Shown: positions 48,322 to 58,513 of the stretch, piece by piece
Numbering within the stretch: position 1 is the first letter of the stretch
How the letters are laid out: each line of letters starts with the position of its first letter
Assembly: GCA_964643965.1 (NCBI GenBank)
Contig: CAZXVH010000008.1
Coordinates: forward strand, 1 to 64,000
Origin: GCA-2746795 sp964643965
GTDB lineage: Bacteria; Chloroflexota; Anaerolineae; Promineifilales; Promineifilaceae
DNA: 64,000 bases
Direction of reading: 5' to 3'
Made by a program: the position numbers and the translations under genes
Notes under the pieces: generated by a model
Databases searched by the model: none
What the model was told of the DNA's origin: nothing
What the model saw: only the letters and a program-made list of their open reading frames with translations

Positions 48322-49422
48322 ATGATAAAAGCATTGATTTTTGACTTTGACGGTTTGATTTTTGATTCGGAGATGCCGGATTATTTGTCTTGGAAAGAGA
48401 CGTATGAAGCCTATGGTGTGGTTCTGCCTTTTGATCGCTGGCTGGAAAATATCGGCTCCTCTGCCTTGTTTGATCCCTACGCCACCCTGGTTGAATTAGT
48501 GGGACGGCCGTTAGACCTGCAAGCGGTTCGTGTTCAGCGTGGAATGCGAGACGAGGAACTGTTGGCGCAGCAGACCATCATGCCCGGCGTTTTGGCTTAT
48601 TTGCAAACGGCGAGACAACTGGGATTGAAAACGGCCGTTGCTTCCAGCTCCTCTCATGCCTGGGTCGATTCCTTGCTGGCGCGGTTGGAGATCTCCCATC
48701 TATTTGATGCGGTGTGCTGCCGGGATGACGTGGGCGGCAAGACGAAGCCCAATCCGGCTGTGTATCTGGCAGCTTTGGCCGCGCTCAATGTGTCAGCGGC
48801 GGAGGCGCTGGCCCTGGAAGATTCAGCCAACGGCGCCGAGGCGGCGCGGGCAGCCGGCATTTTCTGCGTGGTCGTCCCCAATGAATTAACCAGCCAGATG
48901 GTCTTTAACGCCGCCGATTACCGCCTAAACTCCCTGGCTGATATGCCGCTCAAACAACTGTTGAGCCACATCGCCGCCAATGGCGCTCCTTATCTTAACA
49001 GCAATGCCAAACGCCTGCGCGAGTTTCATGCAGCCGTGGGCGATCCCCTGCCAGCCCACATAACCTTGCGGGATGCAGATCATTTTGCTTTGCGTCAAAA
49101 GTTGATTGATGAGGAATATGGGGAAGTAACGGCCGTTTACCACCAAATCATCACCGACCTGCAAGCTGGCGCCAACCTGGATCCCGTAGCCGCTCTGACG
49201 CCGTTGGTTCATGAACTGGCAGACCTGCTTTACGTCGTCTATGGCGCCATCGAAACATTGGGCATAGACGCCGACGCCATCTTCCAGGAAGTGCATCGCG
49301 CCAACCTGCAAAAAGCAGGCGGCCCCCGCCGCGCAGATGGCAAAATCCTCAAGCCGCCCGGTTGGCAGCCAGCCGATGTCCAATCAATTATTCGTAAACA
49401 AATAGAAGAGAACGCCGCCTGA
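48322..49422 (+). CDS. HAD phosphatase fused to a MazG/HisE-like pyrophosphohydrolase
   Basis: A 366-residue fusion. Residues 1-215 form a beta-phosphoglucomutase-type HAD domain: LIFDFDGLIFDSE, TAVASSSS, KTKPNPAVYL and LEDSANGAEAA. Residues about 230-366 form an all-alpha pyrophosphohydrolase: LREFHAAVGDPLP, QKLIDEEYGEVTAVYHQ, HELADLLYVVYGAIETLG and FQEVHRANLQK, in the style of phosphoribosyl-ATP pyrophosphohydrolase-like proteins. A nucleotide is probably cut to its monophosphate and then dephosphorylated. The window's his operon lacks both hisE and a histidinol-phosphatase, so a role there deserves testing, though a nucleotide-sanitising role is more usual. Confidence 0.82.
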   Translation: MIKALIFDFDGLIFDSEMPDYLSWKETYEAYGVVLPFDRWLENIGSSALFDPYATLVELVGRPLDLQAVRVQRGMRDEELLAQQTIMPGVLAYLQTARQLGLKTAVASSSSHAWVDSLLARLEISHLFDAVCCRDDVGGKTKPNPAVYLAALAALNVSAAEALALEDSANGAEAARAAGIFCVVVPNELTSQMVFNAADYRLNSLADMPLKQLLSHIAANGAPYLNSNAKRLREFHAAVGDPLPAHITLRDADHFALRQKLIDEEYGEVTAVYHQIITDLQAGANLDPVAALTPLVHELADLLYVVYGAIETLGIDADAIFQEVHRANLQKAGGPRRADGKILKPPGWQPADVQSIIRKQIEENAA

Positions 49423-49471
49423 ACCTGTCGAAGGCAGTTCACCGCCGCCTGAGCCTGTCAAAGGCAACTTG
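49421..49471. repeat. Class G mini-repeat (CCTGTCGAAGGC)
   Basis: Two units of CCGCCTGAACCTGTCGAAGG type follow the HAD-MazG stop. A relative with inverted copies of CTTCGACAAGCTCAGG is at 57318-57363. Confidence 0.7.
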
Positions 49472-49492
49472 ACAGCATCGAAAACAAACGGG

Positions 49493-49927
49493 TTAAAAAC
49501 CTTGGGGAATAGAACCTGGCAACTCTAACATCTCACTCACCATGCGGCGTAATTCTTGAGGCATAAACGGCTTGTTCAGGTACAAATCCACCTCTTGAAA
49601 ATGAGCGATGAGCCGATGTTCCGGGGCGTTGTAGGCGGTCAGCACAATGATCTTTTGCGGTTTAACCGCTTTGGCGATAATCGTTTTCAGCACATCCCAG
49701 CCGTTCATATCTGGCAGGCCGATGTCGAGAATAAGCAGATCAGGCTTTACCTTTCCCATTAACTCAATGGCATCATAGCCATTAAACGCATGGTGAAAAT
49801 GGAGGGGTAGCGGCTCCAACGTCAGGCGAATTAATTCATAAATGCCTTCATCATCTTCGACACTAACAACGGTGGGTTTTGTGATTTCAGTCAATGTTGC
49901 CAGCCTTGTTGTGGTAAACAACTCCAA
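49493..49927 (-). CDS. Stand-alone response regulator receiver protein
   Basis: A 144-residue REC domain without an output domain. The acidic pocket is VVSVEDDEGIYELIR, the phospho-acceptor Asp is in LLILDIGLPDMNGWDVL, the switch Thr is in IVLTAYNAPE, and the Lys is in LYLNKPFMPQEL. No kinase is adjacent. It would act as a CheY- or Spo0F-like relay. Confidence 0.9.
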   Translation of the reverse strand: MELFTTTRLATLTEITKPTVVSVEDDEGIYELIRLTLEPLPLHFHHAFNGYDAIELMGKVKPDLLILDIGLPDMNGWDVLKTIIAKAVKPQKIIVLTAYNAPEHRLIAHFQEVDLYLNKPFMPQELRRMVSEMLELPGSIPQGF

Positions 49928-50080
49928 TCTTGGTACGCAGGTACTATATTATACCGATAATCTCTCATCTTAAAAACGCCCCTTTTCATGAGCATAATCA
50001 AGGGCGCTGTGTCTGTCCATAACGCCAGAGTACGGGTGCGCGTCATGAGATTGAATTAGCGTTTTAAAAATAACAGCTAC

Positions 50081-51253
50081 TTAATGATGGAAAAGCCGCG
50101 TACCGGTCAGGGCCATCACCATACCATATTCATCACAAGCTTCAACCACGCTATCATCCCGGATGGAGCCGCCGGGCTGAGCCACAAAGCGCACCCCGCT
50201 TTGCCGGGCGCGGTCGATGCTGTCTCGGAAGGGGAAGAAAGCGTCAGAACCGAGAACGACATCGGTTAGTTGATCCAGCCAGGCTCGTTTTTCGGCCGCT
50301 GTCAGTCGGAGGGGTGTTTCGCTAAAACTTTGCTGCCACACGGCTTCTTCGGCCGGGGTGAGCGCTTCCAATAAATATTGGTCAATGGCATTATCTCGTT
50401 CCGTGCGCCCGATTTTTTCACGGAAGGGCAAATTGAGTACCTGCGGATGCTGGCGTAAATACCAGGTATCTGCTTTAGAGCCGGCCAGGCGAGTGCAGTG
50501 AATGCGTGACTGCTGCCCCGCGCCCACGCCGATGGCCTGCCCCTCTTTCACAAAACAAACCGAATTCGACTGCGTGTATTTCAAGGTTAATAAGGCCACT
50601 ACCATATCTCGTTTGGCGCTCTCCGGCAGTTCTTTGTTGGCTGTTACGATCTCAGTTAAATCATCATAAGTGGGGATGGCGTCGTTCTGTTTTTGCTCCA
50701 GGAAGAGGCCAAATAACTGCCGCGTTTCCTGGGCTGGCGGTTCGTAATCAGGGTCAATCTGGATGATGCGGTAACCGCCCCCCTTTTTGTGCTGCAAAAT
50801 ATCCAGCGCTTCCGGCTCATAATCAGGGGCGATGACGCCATCCGATACTTCGTTTTTGAGCAGAGTAGCTGTGGACACATCCACCACATCGCTCAGAGCG
50901 GCCCAATCGCCAAAAGAGGAGATGCGGTCTGCGCCTCGCGCCCGGGCGTAGGCGGCCGCCAGGAGAGATAGCTCACCAGAACCGGTGAAGTAAGCCTGGC
51001 GCAGCGCGTCGTTCAAGGGCATACCCACCGCTGCCCCGGCCGGACTGACATGTTTAAATGAGGCAGCGGCGGGCAGTCCCGTTGCCTGCTTGAGTTCGCG
51101 CACCAACTGCCAGGAGTTGAGGGCGTCTAATAAATTGATGAAGCCCGGTGCGCCATTGAGCATGGTGATGGGCAGCGCCCCCTTGTTGACATAAATACGA
51201 GCAGGCGTCTGGTGTGGATTCATCCCATAGCGCAGTTCGATTTCTGAAGACAT
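50081..51253 (-). CDS. purH: AICAR transformylase, stand-alone (C-terminal half of PurH)
   Basis: This enzyme transfers a formyl group from 10-formyl-THF to AICAR in purine synthesis. The 390 residues begin at the exact domain boundary, ELRYGMNPHQTPARIYV, and include ASFKHVSPAGAAVG with the catalytic Lys-His, LKYTQSNSVCFVKEGQAIGVGAGQQSR, and DAFFPFRDSIDRA. The IMP cyclohydrolase half is the next gene upstream, 67 bases away. Both halves look complete, so this is a split gene pair and not a frameshift. Confidence 0.95.
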   Translation of the reverse strand: MSSEIELRYGMNPHQTPARIYVNKGALPITMLNGAPGFINLLDALNSWQLVRELKQATGLPAAASFKHVSPAGAAVGMPLNDALRQAYFTGSGELSLLAAAYARARGADRISSFGDWAALSDVVDVSTATLLKNEVSDGVIAPDYEPEALDILQHKKGGGYRIIQIDPDYEPPAQETRQLFGLFLEQKQNDAIPTYDDLTEIVTANKELPESAKRDMVVALLTLKYTQSNSVCFVKEGQAIGVGAGQQSRIHCTRLAGSKADTWYLRQHPQVLNLPFREKIGRTERDNAIDQYLLEALTPAEEAVWQQSFSETPLRLTAAEKRAWLDQLTDVVLGSDAFFPFRDSIDRARQSGVRFVAQPGGSIRDDSVVEACDEYGMVMALTGTRLFHH

Positions 51254-51320
51254 GACGTATCCTTTTTATAGTGCGTATAAGGCCGAAGGTGATTGTTTTA
51301 CAAAAGATTAAAGATCGCAA

Positions 51321-51908
<588 letters not shown>

Positions 51909-52022
51909 GCGTGAAATTTACCACAAGGGAAAACGGCCGTCGAGAGCAGATCGGTGGCAGATATGCGTAATTTAGGTTGATGAACGTTTTAGCGGGTATT
52001 GATGCAGTGGAAAAGGGGGGTG

Positions 52023-52031
52023 TGGTATAAT
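52023..52031 (+). promoter_or_regulatory. Extended -10 promoter of the DUF6325-like gene
   Basis: TGGTATAAT is an extended -10, with its last base 43 bases before ATG 52074. No good -35 is seen. AAGGAGAG serves as the ribosome site. Confidence 0.55.
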
Positions 52032-52073
52032 GTGGCAAATCCGTTTCAGTTCTAAATTTAAGGAGAGAATACC

Positions 52074-53044
52074 ATGACAGTTGGTCCACTTCACCTGGTA
52101 GTAATTGCCTTTGATGATGACAAAGTTGTTTCAGAAATTGGTAAACAACTAGAGAAAGTGCGCAAGCAAGGCATCATTCGCCTGTTTGATTTTTTGTATG
52201 TCCTCAAACATGAAGATGGCGCGTTGGCCTTTAAGGAGATGAGCGATCTATCCGACGATGAAAAGTTCCAATACGGNNNNNNNNNNNNNNNNNNNNNNNN
52301 NNNNNNNNNNNNNNNNNNNNNNNNNNNNNNNNNNNNNNNNNNNNNNNNNNNNNNNNNNNNNNNNNNNNNNNNNNNNTGGCGCAAGGTTTAATAAACCCGG
52401 AAGCGTTTAAGATTGTAGGCGCCGAGCTAGAGGTGTTGTTGGATGCGGCGAAACGGTTGGAAGAAACGGCCGTTGCTGAAGCAATGGTGACCATGGCGTC
52501 TGCCACAGCCGCCAAAGAAGAGGCTGAAGCTGAAGCCAGGCAAGTTAAAATGGCCGCCGCCGCTGCCGTAATGCTGGCTGAAGAAAGAGCCGCCAAAGCA
52601 GTGGCCGAAGCCAAAGAAGTGGAAGAATTGACGGCGGCCGAAGCGGCGCTGCTGCATGACGCAGCCGAGCAAGATCGGCGCGAGGCTGAAGAAGTGCGTC
52701 TGGCAGCGTTAAAAGTGAAAGAACAGGCTGTCGAAGAAGCCCGTGAAGTGGTGGCTGCGTCTAAAGTGGTGGAAGCAGCTGCAATGGAAGAGGCCGCAGA
52801 GACAATCGCCGAAGCGCGTCAAATTGAAGAAGACGCCATTCGCCGGGCGGCAGCCGTCATGGAAGCGGCCGACGAAGCGCAGGCTCAGGCGGTGATGCGT
52901 ACCATTCAAACATTATTAACGGCCGAGATTATTGAACAAGAAGCGATGGAAGAGGCCGTGAACGCCGTTATTGCCGCTGAAATTGTGGAACAAATGGCAG
53001 CTGAACGGGCCGGCCGGGCGCTCTTGAGTGGCAGACTGCGTTAA
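52074..53044 (+). CDS. DUF6325-like protein with long Ala/Glu-rich helix, interrupted by a gap
   Basis: Two coding pieces, 52074-52276 and 52377-53044, flank a 100-N gap (52277-52376). The first begins MTVGPLHLVVIAFDDDKVVS and RKQGIIRLFDFLYVLKHEDG, as in DUF6325/DUF1269-type proteins. The second starts GLINPEAFKIVGAELEVLL and continues as an uninterrupted Ala/Glu/Val helix of about 200 residues (EEAEAEARQVKMAAAAAVML). They are in different frames across the N run because its true length is unknown. One gene is the simplest reading. Function unknown. Confidence 0.6.
52277..52376. other. Assembly gap (100 N)
   Basis: Exactly 100 N, a standard unknown-length placeholder, inside the DUF6325-like gene. 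The Ala/Glu repeat-like coding sequence next to it probably broke the assembly. Confidence 0.98.
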
Positions 53045-53088
53045 AAATCATGGGCGAGGCGGCGTGGTCGCAACGGCCGCTCTTGCAT

Positions 53089-53117
53089 TTGACCACTGTA
53101 TCCCCCTCATGTATAAT
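53089..53117 (+). promoter_or_regulatory. Promoter of the rpmH cluster
   Basis: TTGACC (53089-53094) and TATAAT (53112-53117) are separated by 17 bases, near consensus. Transcription would start near 53124, exactly at a small stem-loop (TCGCTTT-GAA-AAAGCGA, 53124-53140) that could protect the RNA 5' end. Confidence 0.82.
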
Positions 53118-53178
53118 CATGCGTCGCTTTGAAAAAGCGATTTGAGGTGCATTCTTACTATATTCGTAAACAATTACT

Positions 53179-53203
53179 CCAGGGCGAAAGCCCTGGTTTT
53201 TTT
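53179..53203 (+). terminator. Terminator-like hairpin in the rpmH leader
   Basis: CCAGGGC-GAAA-GCCCTGG is followed by seven T, a textbook intrinsic terminator with a GNRA loop. It lies inside the rpmH 5' leader, ending 13 bases before the ATG and just before the ribosome site GGGAG. It therefore probably acts as an attenuator, stopping most transcripts unless antiterminated. Confidence 0.8.
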
Positions 53204-53216
53204 GGGAGAATTTGAG

Positions 53217-53459
53217 ATGGTTAAGCGTACTTATCAACCTAAAATCCGCCGCCGGATGCGTGTTCACGGTTTTCGTCAACGCATGAAAACAAGTGCTGGT
53301 CGTGATATTTTAAAAAACCGTCGGGCCAAAGGGCGTCGAGTAATGTCGGTGTCCATGAACAATTACGGCAAACGTATCAACTGGAATGGTACTTCTGCAA
53401 CTGGCTATCGCTCTGTGAAGCGGTATGGCGATGCATACAAGACCAAACCAGACCGCTAA
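53217..53459 (+). CDS. rpmH: Ribosomal protein bL34 with C-terminal extension
   Basis: bL34 is a small 50S protein near the exit tunnel. The N-terminal 45 residues (VKRTYQPKIRRRMRVHGFRQ, RRAKGRRVMSV) are the complete normal protein. The frame then continues for 35 residues (NNYGKRINWNGTSATGYRSV...) before the stop, giving 80 residues instead of about 44-50. The extension is basic and in frame with no sign of a lost stop. The ATG at 53217 has GGGAG 8 bases upstream. It is the first gene of the rpmH-rnpA-yidD-yidC-jag cluster. Confidence 0.93.
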   Translation: MVKRTYQPKIRRRMRVHGFRQRMKTSAGRDILKNRRAKGRRVMSVSMNNYGKRINWNGTSATGYRSVKRYGDAYKTKPDR

Positions 53460-53475
53460 TTTCAGGCAATAGGTG

Positions 53476-53847
53476 ATGCTGCAAGCATCAAATCGTTTGC
53501 GGCATTCTGCCGATCTGAAACGGGTCAGGCAGCAGGGTCAGGGTCGCCCTCATCCATTGGCCGTACTCCTTACAGTGGCCAATGATCTTGAAGTTAGTCG
53601 GTTTGCTTTTGTAGCCAGCCGGCGAGTGGGCAATGCGGTAAAGCGAAACCGGGCCAGACGCCTATTACGCGAGGTTGTGCGTTTGCATTTATCACAAATT
53701 GAACCGGGTTGGGATTGTATGTTTATTGCCCGCCAGGCGACCGCTCAAGCGACATATGCTGAAGTGGAATCGGCCGTTCTCCAATTATTGGCGCGTAGTC
53801 ACCTGTTAAAGGATTCACTCACATCTGATCCGGGGAGAACCTCATGA
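53476..53847 (+). CDS. rnpA: Ribonuclease P protein component
   Basis: RnpA assists the RNase P RNA in 5' maturation of tRNA. The 123 residues show RLRHSADLKRVRQQG, RFAFVASRRVGNAVKRNRARRLLREVVR (the RNR signature, here split by the motif KRNRARRLLRE) and GWDCMFIAR. It lies 16 bases after rpmH and overlaps yidD by 4 bases. Confidence 0.96.
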   Translation: MLQASNRLRHSADLKRVRQQGQGRPHPLAVLLTVANDLEVSRFAFVASRRVGNAVKRNRARRLLREVVRLHLSQIEPGWDCMFIARQATAQATYAEVESAVLQLLARSHLLKDSLTSDPGRTS

Positions 53848-54053
53848 AACGGGTTGTCTTGTTGCTTGTTCGTTTTTATCAGAAATTCATTTCACCGGCT
53901 TTTCCACCAAGCTGCCGTTTTACGCCAACTTGCTCCCATTATAGTTATGAAGCAATTGAAAAATATGGCGTCTTAAAAGGTGGTTGGCTGGCTATCAAGC
54001 GTGTGGGTCGCTGCCATCCGTTTAATCCTGGTGGTTATGATCCGGTTCCCTGA
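53844..54053 (+). CDS. yidD: Membrane protein insertion efficiency factor YidD
   Basis: A 69-residue YidD. The core FYQKFISPAFPPSCRFTPTC and GWLAIKRVGRCHPFNPGGYD carry the three family Cys. It helps YidC-dependent insertion. ATGA overlap with rnpA. Confidence 0.96.
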   Translation: MKRVVLLLVRFYQKFISPAFPPSCRFTPTCSHYSYEAIEKYGVLKGGWLAIKRVGRCHPFNPGGYDPVP

Positions 54054-54066
54054 CGGAGGTTCCTCA

Positions 54067-55224
54067 TTGTATGCAACAAAACGGCCGCTCTTAAAGCCGA
54101 TATTTATTCTTATTCTTGCCGCTTTTGTTTTTTCGGCGTGTAGTGGCGCAGGCGGGGCGCAAAATCCAAACTGGCCGGGCGTATCCGCTGCTGGAGATGT
54201 GGTTTATGTTGCTAGCGGACCTTCTGTTCTGGCATATGATGTTGTCGAACAAACCGTTGCCTGGACATACCCCGCAGGCGAGGAGCGCAGCGCCGTGCAG
54301 TTTCATGCCGCCCCTTCCGTTGTAGCAGGGAGTGTGATCTTTGGCGATTATGGCAAGGCGAGCAGTTTATTTAATCCCCGTCAAATAGTCTCTATTTACG
54401 GCGTATCCGACCCCCCTGGCTCACCCTCAGATTGGATTAACGACCAGTTAGCCACAGACAAGATTATCGCGCCTCTGATGCAGGTGGATAATCGCGCTTT
54501 TGTGGGCACTGGAAATGGTTATCTGTTGGCGCTGGACGCAGAGAGCGGAGAGGCGCTTTGGTCCGACTCCTTTGCCACAGAGAATCCTATTTGGGGACCA
54601 ATGGCCTATGCTGATGGTTTGATTTATGTGGCAGACATGGCCGGCATTATCTATGCGGTTGAAGCGGAATCTGGGCAGGAAAACGGCCGTTGGACGACAG
54701 ACACTTCCTTCATCGGTGGCCTCACATTAGATGGCGACGCCATCTACGCTGGTGGCTTCAACAACAAGGTTTATGCTTTCGATAGGACTTCGCCTGGGAC
54801 CGAGTTATGGACCTTTGATACGGTCAGCGGCATTTGGGGCGCTCCGGCCGTTGCTGATGGGCAGCTCTTTTTTGGCGATATGCTAGGAAACGTTTATGCG
54901 GTAAATGCTGAAACAGGTTCGCTACTTTGGCAAATCGCGGTAGATGGCCCTATCATTGCCAGCCCGGTAGTGGCCGATAACCTGGTTTATATTGCTTCTG
55001 AAGGCGATCCGGATGAGCGTGAGCCCCATTGGTTTTTAACGGCGCTGGATGTTACAGATGGCGCTCAATCATGGCAGCAATTGTTAACTCAGGGGATATA
55101 TACCACGCCGGTAATCGTTGATGATTTAATTGTGGGTGTGCTGTATGGCAATGGAGATGATCTGCTCATTGCTTTTGATAAAACAACCGGCGTCCAGCAA
55201 TGGACGTATGCGCCGGAAAAATAG
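54067..55224 (+). CDS. PQQ-repeat beta-propeller lipoprotein (BamB-like)
   Basis: A 385-residue lipoprotein. It has an N-terminal signal with lipobox FSAC (LILAAFVFSAC) and then seven or eight PQQ/WD-like blades (GYLLALDAESGEALW, GIIYAVEAESGQ, GNVYAVNAETGSLLW, IAFDKTTGVQQW). The start is TTG at 54067, fixed by GGAGGT six bases upstream; the longer frame runs through yidD. Its place between yidD and yidC suggests a role in envelope protein folding (inference). Confidence 0.85.
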   Translation: MYATKRPLLKPIFILILAAFVFSACSGAGGAQNPNWPGVSAAGDVVYVASGPSVLAYDVVEQTVAWTYPAGEERSAVQFHAAPSVVAGSVIFGDYGKASSLFNPRQIVSIYGVSDPPGSPSDWINDQLATDKIIAPLMQVDNRAFVGTGNGYLLALDAESGEALWSDSFATENPIWGPMAYADGLIYVADMAGIIYAVEAESGQENGRWTTDTSFIGGLTLDGDAIYAGGFNNKVYAFDRTSPGTELWTFDTVSGIWGAPAVADGQLFFGDMLGNVYAVNAETGSLLWQIAVDGPIIASPVVADNLVYIASEGDPDEREPHWFLTALDVTDGAQSWQQLLTQGIYTTPVIVDDLIVGVLYGNGDDLLIAFDKTTGVQQWTYAPEK

Positions 55225-55362
55225 GCGTCAGGTAAACTGCAGAGCGTTTTCGGAACCGTAGCGCTAAAATCTGAGGTTTCCTCGGAGGAATCGGCAAAGT
55301 TTCGCATAAGCTAATTCTAAAAATTTCTTGCTGATCACCTAAAGCAGGACAGGATAAAAATC

Positions 55363-56238
55363 ATGAGTTTAATCTGGAACGAATATGTTATAAACCCGAT
55401 GCTAAATGCGATGCTGCTGCTGTATGATTTCTTGGGCAACAATCTCATTTTAGCCATTTTGGTGTTTACCATACTCATCCGCCTGCTTACGCTGCCGCTC
55501 AATTTACGCCAGCAGCGCTCTATGTTGAGAACGCAGGAGATGCAGCCTCAAATTCAGGCTATCCAAAAGAAATATAAAGACAACCCCCAAAAAATGCAGG
55601 AAGAGTTTAATAAGATTGGGTATAACCCGGCGGAATCATTGACGGGTTGTCTGCCGCTTTTGATTCAGATGCCTATTCTCTTTGGTATGTTTACGGTGTT
55701 TCGTATTATGTTGGGCACCACGCCTTTGGCCCTCTATGAATTGACACAGCGCGTCTACTCTGGTATCAACCTTAGCTCGATTTTGCCTATTGATAATACT
55801 TTCTGGATTTGGAATTTGGGTCAGCCTGATCCTTATCTCGTTCTGCCGATATTGGTGTTTGCCACCATGTTCATCCAGCAGAAGTTCATGACCCCGGCAA
55901 AAAAGAAGGACAATGGCAAGGGTAAACAGGATGACCCAACGGCCGCTATGACGCAGTCGATGCAATATACCATGCCCTTGATGTTTGGTTTTTTCTCCTT
56001 GCAGTTTCAGGCTGGCTTATCCATTTATTTTATTTTCTCCAATTTGATTGGTATTTTGCAAAGCTGGTATACGCGCAAGGTAGTGCCCCAACCGGAAGCG
56101 TCTGCCATAAAAAAGACGGCCGAAACCACAGTGATTGATCAATCGGTGGATGAATTTGAGGCAAAGAAGCCTGAGAAGAAGCCGTACAAGGCGAAACCGC
56201 CCACATCTAAACGGAAACGGCGCTCCGCAAAACGATAA
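55363..56238 (+). CDS. yidC: Membrane protein insertase YidC/Oxa1
   Basis: A 291-residue insertase of the Gram-positive/Oxa1 type, without the large periplasmic domain. It has five hydrophobic segments and LTGCLPLLIQMPILFGMF. A Lys-rich C-terminal tail (KPEKKPYKAKPPTSKRKRR) probably binds ribosomes. It inserts membrane proteins alone or with Sec. Confidence 0.96.
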   Translation: MSLIWNEYVINPMLNAMLLLYDFLGNNLILAILVFTILIRLLTLPLNLRQQRSMLRTQEMQPQIQAIQKKYKDNPQKMQEEFNKIGYNPAESLTGCLPLLIQMPILFGMFTVFRIMLGTTPLALYELTQRVYSGINLSSILPIDNTFWIWNLGQPDPYLVLPILVFATMFIQQKFMTPAKKKDNGKGKQDDPTAAMTQSMQYTMPLMFGFFSLQFQAGLSIYFIFSNLIGILQSWYTRKVVPQPEASAIKKTAETTVIDQSVDEFEAKKPEKKPYKAKPPTSKRKRRSAKR

Positions 56239-56312
56239 GTATAATAATTAGCGGGCAGGAATCATTTAAAGCGGTTCCTGCCGATATTTGTTATGGGGAT
56301 AAGTGTGTAACG

Positions 56313-57149
56313 ATGACTAAAAAAGTGATAGAAGCACGAGGATCAGATGTAGAAGCTGCTATAAAATCGGGACTGGCTCGTTTAGGTGTAGGTCGAGATG
56401 CGGTTGAGATTGAAGTGTTAGATCAAGGCAGCAAAGGGTTACTGGGCATCGGCGCCCGCGATGCGATGGTACGGCTGACAACGCTAGAGGCAGAAAAACC
56501 AGTTGAAAAACGGGTAGAGAAGCCGGTAGAAAAGCCAGTAGAAAAACCGGCGCCGGCCGCCAAACCAGTTGAGCCAGCTGCGCCAGCGGCGAAAGTGACG
56601 GCTGAACCACCTCCCGTGAAAACGGCCGTTTCTGCCCCACCTCCCGCCGTAGATTTTGATGAAGAGGGAGAACTGGAAGCAGAACAAGCGACCGCCGTGG
56701 TCGTTATTTCTACGCTTTTAGAAAAAATGGGCGTTGACGCCACCGTCACCACCTCCCTCACCGATCCGGATGATGTTACCGGTAAGCGCTTAAACATTAT
56801 TGAGGTGAACGGGGACGATCTAAGCACTCTGATTGGGCCTCGCGGCGAGACGTTAAACGCCTTGCAATATATTTCCCGCTTGATGGTGGGCCATCAATTG
56901 CGGACTCGCGCCGGCTTCGTCGTTGACGTGGAAGGTTACCGCCAGCGGCGTGAGCAGGCATTGGCCCGCCTGGCAGAACGCATGGCCCACAAAGTCGCCA
57001 AACGCAAACGCGCCATGACCCTGGAACCAATGCCGCCCCACGAACGGCGCATCATCCACCTGACGCTGCGTGACGACAAATACGTGTACACCGAATCCGT
57101 TGGGGAAGGCAACCGGCGCAAAGTACGCATCATCCCCAAACAATCATAA
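56313..57149 (+). CDS. jag: RNA-binding protein Jag/KhpB
   Basis: A 278-residue Jag: Jag-N (VIEARGSDVEAAIKSGLARL, about 1-50), a Pro/Ala/Lys/Val-rich linker with repeated EKPVEKP, a KH domain (NIIEVNGDDLSTLIGPRGET, about 155-215), and R3H (EPMPPHERRIIHLTL, about 225-275). It binds RNA with KhpA in Gram-positive bacteria and affects division. It follows yidC in the standard order. One palindrome lies in the linker in the TAV frame. Confidence 0.95.
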   Translation: MTKKVIEARGSDVEAAIKSGLARLGVGRDAVEIEVLDQGSKGLLGIGARDAMVRLTTLEAEKPVEKRVEKPVEKPVEKPAPAAKPVEPAAPAAKVTAEPPPVKTAVSAPPPAVDFDEEGELEAEQATAVVVISTLLEKMGVDATVTTSLTDPDDVTGKRLNIIEVNGDDLSTLIGPRGETLNALQYISRLMVGHQLRTRAGFVVDVEGYRQRREQALARLAERMAHKVAKRKRAMTLEPMPPHERRIIHLTLRDDKYVYTESVGEGNRRKVRIIPKQS

Positions 57150-57167
57150 TTGACTGCACCGAAAAAC

Positions 57168-57243
57168 TAACCGCAGAGAGCGCAGAGAGCGCGGAGAATT
57201 AAAAAAACCAGAGTACCTCTCTGCGTCCTCCGCGGTAAAAAAG
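57168..57243. repeat. Class H inverted repeat (CCGCAGAGAGCGC)
   Basis: ACCGCAGAGAGCGCAGAGAG and CTCTCTGCGTCCTCCGCGGT arms form a long hairpin after jag, probably ending the rpmH-jag transcript. A fragment of the same unit (GGAGGTTTTCTCTGCGGTT) lies before hisD near 9797-9815. Confidence 0.75.
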
Positions 57244-57317
57244 GGCTTTTTTCGGAGGACTCATAATTAATGCCTGGGAACATAAATTTTGAACAATTTA
57301 TGCCACGGGGCTGAGCC

Positions 57318-57363
57318 AACCTTCGACAAGCTCAGGCTTCGACAAGCTCAGGCTTTGTCGAGA
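57318..57363. repeat. Class G mini-repeat (CTTCGACAAGCTCAGG)
   Basis: Two direct copies of CTTCGACAAGCTCAGG with a partial inverted copy (CTTTGTCGAGAA), between jag and the aldo/keto reductase gene. Confidence 0.8.
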
Positions 57364-57377
57364 ATTCGGATTATTTT

Positions 57378-57386
57378 TGTTACAAT
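57378..57386 (+). promoter_or_regulatory. Extended -10 promoter of the aldo/keto reductase
   Basis: TGTTACAAT is an extended -10 ending 23 bases before ATG 57410. No clear -35 is present. Confidence 0.45.
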
Positions 57387-57409
57387 GTAATCGAGACGGA
57401 GAGGGACAT

Positions 57410-58405
<996 letters not shown>

Positions 58406-58513
58406 TTCCTGTAACGGCCGTTCTCGCCTGTCCTGCCCTGAAAAAGAAATACCGCTTTCTACTCTCTTGATCCCTATCCCAATTACCTGCTAGTTTCCAA
58501 AAAGGAGATGAAT

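Noticed and set aside
53142..53216. N-terminally extended bL34 starting at GTG 53142
   Set aside because: The extension would be read through the terminator hairpin and lacks a ribosome site; the family start at 53217 has GGGAG.
53980..54066. Longer start of the PQQ lipoprotein inside yidD
   Set aside because: It would place 29 non-signal residues before the lipobox; TTG at 54067 has GGAGGT at good spacing.
53041..57149. Chromosome replication origin near rpmH-rnpA-yidC-jag and gyrB
   Set aside because: This cluster often lies near oriC, but there is no dnaA, dnaN or recognisable DnaA-box cluster in the window.
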